NCBI GenBank assembly: GCA_944384655.1
Contig: CALWUF010000003.1
Location: 1 to 32,205, forward strand
Direction of reading: 5' to 3'
DNA from: an uncultured Butyricicoccus sp.
GTDB lineage: Bacteria; Bacillota; Clostridia; Oscillospirales; Butyricicoccaceae
DNA length: 32,205 nucleotides
Shown here: positions 30,935 to 32,205 of the stretch, one piece after another
How positions within the stretch are numbered: the stretch's first letter is position 1
Layout of the letters: each line of letters opens with the position of its first letter
Notes under the pieces: model-generated
Told to the model about the DNA's origin: nothing
The model's input: the letters and a program-made list of their open reading frames with translations, nothing else
The model's database searches: none
Translations under genes and position numbers: made by a program

Positions 30935-31231
30935 TTATACCACAGTCTCCAGCGGATCAGCTGTCACTGGCATATCCGCCACAGTGAACGGGTCGATATC
31001 AATGCACTGCGCCGGATCATGCTCACCTGTCAAATCCCAGGCAACAGTGTCATTTAATACGGTTAGACGCGATGCAAAGAAAGTTTCATCCCTCAGCTGC
31101 TCAAACACGCCGCCTTGGGCAATCATCGGTTTCATGTCAATGCGGCGTATCGTGCCGTCGTTCAAATAGGCATATACGGTATAATCGTCACCCGCAATGG
31201 CTTGCAATACCTTTGGGAAAATCTGATCCAT
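30935..31231 (-). CDS. DUF2442 domain-containing protein
   Basis: The 98-residue protein matches the DUF2442 pattern: VYAYLNDGTIRRIDMKPMI near residues 19-37, then the FEQLRDETFFASRLTVLNDTVAWD core near 43-66, with D-P-A-Q-C-I-D-I-D (72-80) near the end. These small alpha/beta proteins recur beside DUF4160 genes in bacterial accessory DNA; no function is established, although a toxin-antitoxin-like role is often suspected. GGAGG lies a few bases before the ATG, and 18 bp separate it from the DUF4160 stop, so they are cotranscribed. Last gene of the cassette. Confidence 0.88.
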   Translation of the reverse strand: MDQIFPKVLQAIAGDDYTVYAYLNDGTIRRIDMKPMIAQGGVFEQLRDETFFASRLTVLNDTVAWDLTGEHDPAQCIDIDPFTVADMPVTADPLETVV

Positions 31232-31249
31232 CGTGCATCCTCCTTTCGG

Positions 31250-31510
31250 TCAGATCAGCGGATTGATACGGTTTAGCGGCTTGGCATCCTTGGACAGCTC
31301 CCAGTTCTGCATCAGTTCATCCTTGTGGATTTCGCACCATGCAAGCACCAGCTTTAATTGTCTGTTCGGGAGTGCACCGGTCAATACTGTACCATTTTCG
31401 ATATCAATAAGCGCCTTACGTCCGGCATACTCTACATGAAAGTGTGGCGGGTTGTGGTCGCTATAATACATGGTCACGCGGATACCGTAAAACAGAGATA
31501 TTTCAGGCAT
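31250..31510 (-). CDS. DUF4160 domain-containing protein
   Basis: The 86-residue protein is a typical DUF4160 member: MPEISLFYGIRVTMYYSDH, then the NPPHFHVEYAGRKALIDIENG core with the invariant HFHV, then LPNRQLKLVLAWCEIHKDEL and W. The start at 31510 overlaps the stop of the RHH gene by eight bases; GGTGA lies five bases upstream. A longer frame inside the RHH gene is rejected. The His residues of PHFHV suggest a metal or nucleic-acid site, but no activity is known. It pairs with DUF2442 downstream. Confidence 0.9.
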   Translation of the reverse strand: MPEISLFYGIRVTMYYSDHNPPHFHVEYAGRKALIDIENGTVLTGALPNRQLKLVLAWCEIHKDELMQNWELSKDAKPLNRINPLI

Positions 31511-31742
31511 GATTTTCACCGACCTTTTCTGTCGTCTCGCTGGCGGGCGTGTCATCCCGCTGCATGGTTTCATCTATCGCACGATTGATAAATGCTGTTG
31601 TGCTCTCGCCCTGCGCCCGTGCGTGCGCCTGTACAGCTGTTCTGCGCTCTGGGGTCATTCTCACCTTGACCTCCACAAACTTGCTCATATAGGCTTTCTG
31701 GGCACGTTTCTGAGCATCTGTTTTTGGTTTATGTTCTGCCAT
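31503..31742 (-). CDS. Ribbon-helix-helix (CopG/Arc-type) DNA-binding protein
   Basis: The 79-residue protein has a basic N-terminus, then a ribbon-helix-helix fold at about 19-62: strand KFVEVKVRM, helix one TPERRTAVQAHARAQ, the G-E-S-T turn, helix two TAFINRAIDETMQRD. A polar tail follows. RHH proteins of this size are autorepressing antitoxins or element regulators and bind short inverted repeats as dimers; two such repeats lie just upstream of its promoter. GGGAGGTAAGTTA precedes the ATG. First gene of the three-gene cassette; its end overlaps the DUF4160 start. Confidence 0.88.
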   Translation of the reverse strand: MAEHKPKTDAQKRAQKAYMSKFVEVKVRMTPERRTAVQAHARAQGESTTAFINRAIDETMQRDDTPASETTEKVGENHA

Positions 31743-31788
31743 TAACTTACCTCCCTTTGTGTAGATATACTTGTTTCATTGTACTGTT

Positions 31789-31847
31789 ATTATACCTCAA
31801 AAAGCAATCTAAGACTAGATAAAATATAAACAAATCTAGGGCTAGAT
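31789..31847 (-). promoter_or_regulatory. Promoter and twin operator dyads of the RHH cassette
   Basis: A perfect TATAAT lies at 31789-31794 (minus strand) without a good -35 at 16-18 bp. ATCTAAGACTAGAT (31807-31820) and ATCTAGGGCTAGAT (31834-31847) are two copies of the dyad ATCTA-N4-TAGAT, 27 bp apart; the first covers the expected -35 position. An RHH dimer bound there would block polymerase, giving autoregulation. The second dyad is 18 bp upstream of the divergent promoter at 31866, so that promoter may be controlled too. Confidence 0.7.
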
Positions 31848-31865
31848 ATTTAGCTGTTCTGCCAA

Positions 31866-31894
31866 TTGATATCTACGACCAGTCATTATATAAT
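31866..31894 (+). promoter_or_regulatory. Strong promoter of the rightward element genes
   Basis: TTGATA (31866-31871), a 17-bp spacer and perfect TATAAT (31889-31894), divergent from the RHH cassette. Confidence 0.85.
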
Positions 31895-31900
31895 ATAATC

Positions 31901-32064
31901 ACAGCAAGGGAACAGAGGACAGCCGGAAGAAGCGGTAGCCAAGCCGTTACAGCCGAAAGCGTCCGATACTTCAAGCCATATACCGCGTGAGCCTACGGGC
32001 AACAGTCAGGAAGATGCTTGAGGGGCTACAACTCAGTTCCACAACATACAAGGAGGTACATATC
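31901..32064 (+). promoter_or_regulatory. Long 5' leader of the rightward operon
   Basis: About 160 nt separate the predicted start of transcription from the first start codon. The leader is GC-richer than the flanks and holds short complementary segments (for example TCAAGC near 31972 with GCTTGA near 32017), but no terminator and no open frame with a ribosome binding site. It may be a regulatory leader; nothing known is recognised. Confidence 0.35.
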
Positions 32065-32205
32065 ATGAGCACAAACGAAATGACGAACGCTGTCAACCAG
32101 CTCCGCGAGCTGCGCCGCATGGCCGACGAGCTTAACGCTGAGATGGAAGCCATCAAGGACGAGATCAAGGCGCATATGTCCGCCGCCGATCTGGAAGAGC
32201 TGACC
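32065..32205 (+). CDS. Mobile-element protein, coiled-coil N-terminus (cut by window end)
   Basis: The open frame begins MSTNEMTNAVNQLRELRRMA and runs 47 codons to the edge without a stop. The visible part is a charged helix with heptad-like Leu/Met/Ile spacing (LRELRRMADELNAEM...IKDEIKAHM), typical of the short coiled-coil proteins found near the start of clostridial phage and conjugative-element early operons. AAGGAGG lies eight bases before the ATG. Function cannot be assigned from the fragment. The frame shows that the element continues to the right of the window. Confidence 0.8.
   Translation, partial: MSTNEMTNAVNQLRELRRMADELNAEMEAIKDEIKAHMSAADLEELT

Overview
The window is chromosomal DNA from a low-to-middle-GC Gram-positive anaerobe. 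The 16S rRNA 5' end, the Firmicutes-type murB-rapZ-yvcK-whiA cluster, GGAGG-type ribosome binding sites and the absence of any outer-membrane gene point to the class Clostridia. The 16S looks closest to the Butyricicoccus/Agathobaculum group of Oscillospirales, but that is recognition from memory and was not searched.

Layout. 1-922: the 5' end of a 16S rRNA gene leaving the window on the minus strand, preceded by three tandem near-consensus rRNA promoters. 923-3014: a minus-strand operon of a TIM-barrel protein, a YqeG-type HAD phosphatase and a VanW-family protein. 3302-4328: metA with its own promoter and terminator. 4333-6107: an FabG-like/YmfI-like reductase and pfkA. 6257-13750: the operon murB-rapZ-yvcK-whiA-dnaE, which links wall precursor synthesis, its RapZ/YvcK regulators, WhiA and the replicative polymerase. 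13952-18765: a phosphoesterase, a kinase plus anion-permease pair behind a long structured leader, and a mannitol-dehydrogenase-family enzyme. 18885-22535: rpmG-secE-nusG-rplK-rplA, then rplJ-rplL. This block carries visible RNA regulation: two L1-site-like motifs, and an L10 leader whose terminator loop is perfectly complementary to an upstream strand. The rpoBC genes that usually follow rplL are absent. 22587-27345: a duplicated pair of small basic membrane proteins, ruvX, an SLH/M15 peptidase, a DUF421 membrane protein, an HPr paralogue lacking both phosphorylation sites, and an acylphosphatase. 27439-29729: two genes of phage-tail character, the larger carrying an M14 zinc carboxypeptidase domain.

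29896-32205 is the end of an integrated mobile element. A 45-nt 3' fragment of tRNA-Thr(CGU), starting exactly in the anticodon loop, marks the attachment site, and the element continues past the right edge. Its first 2 kb hold a set of TTT-loop hairpins; a complete type I toxin-antitoxin locus (28-residue holin-like toxin, own promoter, convergent antisense RNA, shared terminator); a self-contained cassette of ribbon-helix-helix protein, DUF4160 and DUF2442 under twin operator dyads; and a strong promoter with a ~160-nt leader before a gene cut by the window end. The most novel material is the DUF4160/DUF2442 cassette, the hairpin set, the degenerate HPr and the permease leader.

All functional calls come from reading motifs and gene context. 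No database search or folding program was run.
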